From contig NZ_CP107928.1 of the NCBI RefSeq assembly GCF_036030735.1, positions 7,626,001 to 7,690,000 of the forward strand: 64,000 nucleotides of DNA, written 5' to 3'. Every line of letters starts with the position of its first letter. Position 1 is the first letter of the stretch. This stretch comes from Streptomyces sp. NBC_00425 (GTDB lineage: Bacteria; Actinomycetota; Actinomycetes; Streptomycetales; Streptomycetaceae). The position numbers were made by a program, and so were the translations under genes. Shown here piece after piece: positions 61,000-64,000 of this stretch. The notes below the pieces were generated by a model. The model was not told where the DNA came from, did no database searches, and was given only the letters and a program-made list of their open reading frames with translations.

Positions 61000-63600
61000 A
61001 TGAGCACGGAAGCACGCCGCGCCTCGGTCCCCTCGCACCCTGACGTCCCCCCGCAACCGGACGTCCCTCCCCACCCCGGCGTCCCGCCGCGTCCGAGCGC
61101 CCCGCCCCGCCCGGCCCAGCCGCCCGCCCCCGTCCCGGCGGACGGCCCCGACGCGTCGGACACCGCGGCCGCCCGCGCGAGGACCGTCCCCCCGGCCGGC
61201 CCCGGCCGACCGCCTCAGGAGCCCCCGCGGCGCCCGGCGCCCGACCGTGAGGAACGCGAAGCCGCGCCACGGGCGACGACCGACGCGGCCGGACGGCGGT
61301 CCACGCACCGGACGGCCCCCGCTCCCGGGGCGCCGGCGCCCGAAACCCGGGACACGGGCTCGGCCGGGGACGGCGGCACGCCCGCCTCCGCGGACACCGC
61401 TCCCGCCGGCCCCGCCCCCCGCTTCACCACCCTGCGGGCCCAGCACACGGACGCCATGTCCCCGCCCCCGCCCCCCGCGTCGGCCCGCTTCCCCGACGCC
61501 CCGCCCCCGCCGAGCCGCCCCGCGCAGCCCCCACGGTCCGACGACACCGCGAGGCCCGCGTCGACCGAGGAGCGCCCGCCCGCCGTCCCCCGTCCCGCCC
61601 CACCCCACGACTTCCGTCGCGCCCCGCGCCAGGCGAGGCCGGCGTCCCGCCTCACGGACGGCCAGGGCACCGCCGGCACGGCCACCCCGCGCCCCTTCAC
61701 CACGGGCTTCTTCCGCCCCGCGGGCCCGTCCCCCCGCCCCACGCCCCCGGCCGCCCCGAGCCCCACAGCCGCCGAACCCCCGCACCCCCCGACCGGTGGG
61801 CCCCAGCGCCCTCCGGCCGGCGCCACCCGGCCCTCCACAACCGCCGAGCCGTCGCGCCCCGCGCCCGGTGGTACCAGGCCTCCCGCGGCCGGTGAGCCGT
61901 GGGGCCCCACAACCGGTGAGCCGTCGCGCCCCGCGCCCGGTGGACCCAGGCCTGGCACAGCTGCCGAGCCTCCGTACCCCAGCACCGGTGGCACCCGGCC
62001 TCCCGCGGCCGGTGAGCCGTCGCGCCCGGCGACCGGTGGGCCCGGGCCTCACGCAGCCGCCGAACCCCCGCACCCCCCGACCGATGGGCCCCAGCACCCT
62101 CCGGCGGGCGCCACGACCGGGGGCACACGGCCTTCCGCAGCCGCCGAGTCGTCGCGACCCGCGGCCGGTGATGCTCGGCGCTCCCCGTCCGTCGAGGCCT
62201 CGCGTCCCCCGGTCGGTGACAGCACGCCCGCCGCCCCTGCCGACGGGCCGGACGCCCGCAGCGGGCCGTCCGGTCAGGCCGCCGGCCCCACCGCCGGCCC
62301 AGGTCCCTTCCGGCCCTTCGACCCCGCCCCTCGGCCCGTTCGGTCGGACGCCTCTGGCACCACCCCTCCGGCCGCCCCGCGCCCCGCCGACGGCGACGAC
62401 CCACGCGCCTCGGACCGGCAGGGTCCGCGGCCTGCCCCCGGTGGGTGGGACGACCCGTGCCCCGCCGGTGCCGAGAGCGCCCGTTCCGCCGGTGGCGGGA
62501 GTGTGCACACGTCCGACCGAGCCTGGACGCCGCTCCCGCGGGACTGGGTGCCCGCGCCGGAGGCGTCCCGCGCCGGCTTCCCGAGCGTCCCGCAGCCGGA
62601 CGACGGACCGGCGTGGAGTCCCGCCGCCGCCCTGCGGCAACCCGACTTCGCCGTGCCGCCCCCGTCCGCGCCCCCCGCGCCGGAGGCTCCACGGCGGCCC
62701 GAGACGGCTCCCGACGCGGCGGGCGGACCCGACCCGTCCCTCTCCTGGAGCGCTCCCATGTCCCCGGGCGGCGGCCACGGCGCCCGGCGGCCCGTGGTGA
62801 CGTTCGGGCGGCCCGAGGGATACCGCGACACGCCCTGGATCCTCGGCCGACGGGGACGCACCGCCGCGGCCGCCGTGTGCGTCGTCCTCGGGCTCGGCCT
62901 CATCGGCGGTGCCCTGACCGGCAGTTGGCTCGTCGGAGGCTCGGGGGACGGCGCCGATCGCAGTGCCTACGTCACCGCCGGCGGCCTGTGGCACAACGTG
63001 CCCGTGGACCGGCTGTTCCCGCCCACGGTGGACGGGCAGGGCGCCGGTCCCGGCGGCGCCGACCGCGCCTGGACGCGGATCGCCGTCGCCCCGGACGGCG
63101 GCTGTGCCGACGCCTTCGATCCCCTGCTGACGAAGGTCCTCGCCCCGGTCGGCTGCGAGCGGCTGCTGCGGGCCACCTACACCGACGCCACCCAGAGCTA
63201 TGTGACCACCGTCGGCCTGCTGTTCACCAAGGCGGACGCGCCCGCCATGCGCTCCCTCGACGCCCGCGTCACGAAGGAGGGCCTGGCGAGGCGGGCGGAT
63301 CTGATGCCCCGTCCGTACGCCGCGAAAGGCACCGTGGCCGCCGCCTTCGGCGACAGGCAGCGCGCCGCGTGGACGCTCTCCGTGCTGACGGACGCGCCGG
63401 TCGTCGTGTACGCCGTCTCCGGCTGGGCCGACGGCCGCACCGTGGACACCCCGCAGCCCGCTCCCGTCGCCACCGCGACCGGCGCCACGACCGCCCCCGC
63501 CCAGGCGGGTCTCGGCAACGAGGCACAGGGCCTCGCCGACCGCATCGAACGCGGACTGCGCAAGACCGTCGTCACGCCGCCCTCGGAGCAGCCCTCATGA
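61000..63600 (+). CDS. Long proline-rich single-pass membrane protein
   Basis: This 866-residue protein has a disordered Pro-rich region of about 610 residues, a single transmembrane helix at about 622-646 (AAAAVCVVLGLGLIGGALTGSWLVG) and an extracytoplasmic domain of 220 residues with two Cys (GGCADAF and VGCERLL). Residues about 257-390 repeat a unit resembling EPSRPAPGGTRPPAAG. The ATG at 61000 is used; an in-frame start at 60826 would add 58 Arg-rich residues. The stop overlaps the start of the subtilase gene (ATGA), so the two proteins likely act together. I do not recognise the extracytoplasmic domain. Confidence 0.8.
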   Translation: MSTEARRASVPSHPDVPPQPDVPPHPGVPPRPSAPPRPAQPPAPVPADGPDASDTAAARARTVPPAGPGRPPQEPPRRPAPDREEREAAPRATTDAAGRRSTHRTAPAPGAPAPETRDTGSAGDGGTPASADTAPAGPAPRFTTLRAQHTDAMSPPPPPASARFPDAPPPPSRPAQPPRSDDTARPASTEERPPAVPRPAPPHDFRRAPRQARPASRLTDGQGTAGTATPRPFTTGFFRPAGPSPRPTPPAAPSPTAAEPPHPPTGGPQRPPAGATRPSTTAEPSRPAPGGTRPPAAGEPWGPTTGEPSRPAPGGPRPGTAAEPPYPSTGGTRPPAAGEPSRPATGGPGPHAAAEPPHPPTDGPQHPPAGATTGGTRPSAAAESSRPAAGDARRSPSVEASRPPVGDSTPAAPADGPDARSGPSGQAAGPTAGPGPFRPFDPAPRPVRSDASGTTPPAAPRPADGDDPRASDRQGPRPAPGGWDDPCPAGAESARSAGGGSVHTSDRAWTPLPRDWVPAPEASRAGFPSVPQPDDGPAWSPAAALRQPDFAVPPPSAPPAPEAPRRPETAPDAAGGPDPSLSWSAPMSPGGGHGARRPVVTFGRPEGYRDTPWILGRRGRTAAAAVCVVLGLGLIGGALTGSWLVGGSGDGADRSAYVTAGGLWHNVPVDRLFPPTVDGQGAGPGGADRAWTRIAVAPDGGCADAFDPLLTKVLAPVGCERLLRATYTDATQSYVTTVGLLFTKADAPAMRSLDARVTKEGLARRADLMPRPYAAKGTVAAAFGDRQRAAWTLSVLTDAPVVVYAVSGWADGRTVDTPQPAPVATATGATTAPAQAGLGNEAQGLADRIERGLRKTVVTPPSEQPS

Positions 63601-64000
63601 GCCGACGCACCACCGCCCGCAGGGCGGGCCTCCTCAGCTGCCTGCTCGCGTGCTCCGTCGCGTTCCTGCCGGCCGCCCAGGCCCACGCCGACGGCATCCG
63701 CGCCCAGCAGTGGGCCCTGACCGCCCTGCACACCGAGCAGGCCTGGCAGACCACCAAGGGGAAGGGCGTCACGGTCGCGGTCCTGGACACCGGCGTCGAG
63801 GCCGACCACCCCGACCTCGTCGGCAACGTCCTCACCGGAAAGGACCTCGTGGGCTTCGGCGCCGCGCGCGGCGACCGCGCCTGGGCCCGTCACGGCACCG
63901 CCATGGCCAGCATCATCGCCGGTCACGGCCATGGCTACGGCGACGGCGACGGTGTGCTCGGCGTCGCGCCGGAGGCGAAGATCCTCCCCGTCCGCGTGAT
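63597..64000 (+). CDS. S8 family serine peptidase (mycosin/subtilisin type), cut by the window end
   Basis: Only the first 134 codons lie in the window. A signal peptide covers about residues 1-32 (ending in AQAHADG). The subtilase catalytic Asp64 is in VAVLDTGVEADHPDL and His99 is in RHGTAMASIIAG; the Ser lies beyond the window. The spacing matches type VII secretion-associated mycosins and related Streptomyces peptidases. The start overlaps the stop of the proline-rich membrane protein gene. Confidence 0.88.
   Translation, partial: MSRRTTARRAGLLSCLLACSVAFLPAAQAHADGIRAQQWALTALHTEQAWQTTKGKGVTVAVLDTGVEADHPDLVGNVLTGKDLVGFGAARGDRAWARHGTAMASIIAGHGHGYGDGDGVLGVAPEAKILPVRV

Overview
The window is chromosomal DNA of a Streptomyces or very close relative. 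Evidence: very high GC with strong G/C third-position bias, frequent GTG and TTG starts, a complete Pup-proteasome locus, a conservon ending in a CYP157-type P450, a tatA-tatC-helY block beside pafBC, and a GlnA4-type glutamine synthetase cluster. The content and order resemble, from memory, the S. coelicolor region running from the proteasome genes through the rar conservon to glnA4. It is a conserved chromosomal core: no integrase, transposase, tRNA, rRNA or CRISPR array was seen.

Layout. 83-3366: two paralogous peptide-type solute-binding lipoproteins without transporter partners. 3513-5182 (minus): a LuxR response regulator and a RecB-like nuclease. 5335-8770: an M50 protease, trmI and a small secreted protein. 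8827-15506: ferredoxin, then arc, dop, pup, an HNH endonuclease, prcB and prcA. 15596-17994: a divergent LacI regulator and MFS exporter. 18004-29075: pafA, two FKBP isomerases, pafB-pafC, two small proteins, tatA-tatC, a lipid kinase and helY. 29388-36782: a minus-strand guanidine/urea nitrogen operon (two DUF1989 proteins, biotin carboxylase, allophanate hydrolase) with a divergent TetR regulator. 37099-41724: the rarABCDE conservon. 41744-48932: RluA, GNAT, an APC permease, PadR, a two-gene ABC exporter and an iron-regulated siderophore reductase. 49080-54012: a 5'-3' exonuclease, an XRE-cupin/metal-receptor pair, and a TDT transporter/LysR pair. 54255-59483: an ethanolamine or polyamine gamma-glutamylation cluster. 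59518-64000: a PLP racemase-fold enzyme, a proline-rich membrane protein and the start of a subtilase.

How they work together. Arc, PrcA and PrcB form the proteasome, Pup is the tag, Dop activates it and removes it, and PafA attaches it. PafB and PafC are transcription activators of the LexA-independent DNA damage response. Two genes in this same window, helY and the RecB-like nuclease, carry upstream sequences matching the mycobacterial PafBC-dependent promoter pattern (TTGTCRGTG-N8-TANNNT), so the window appears to hold both the regulator and two local targets.

The second connection is a near-identical palindrome, ATTTCTGTCG-N2-CGACAGAAAT, before the guanidine/urea operon and again 9 kb away before the APC permease. 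The simplest reading is one TetR-controlled nitrogen regulon: an importer, a carboxylase, a carboxyguanidine deiminase and allophanate hydrolase. Both connections are inferences from sequence.
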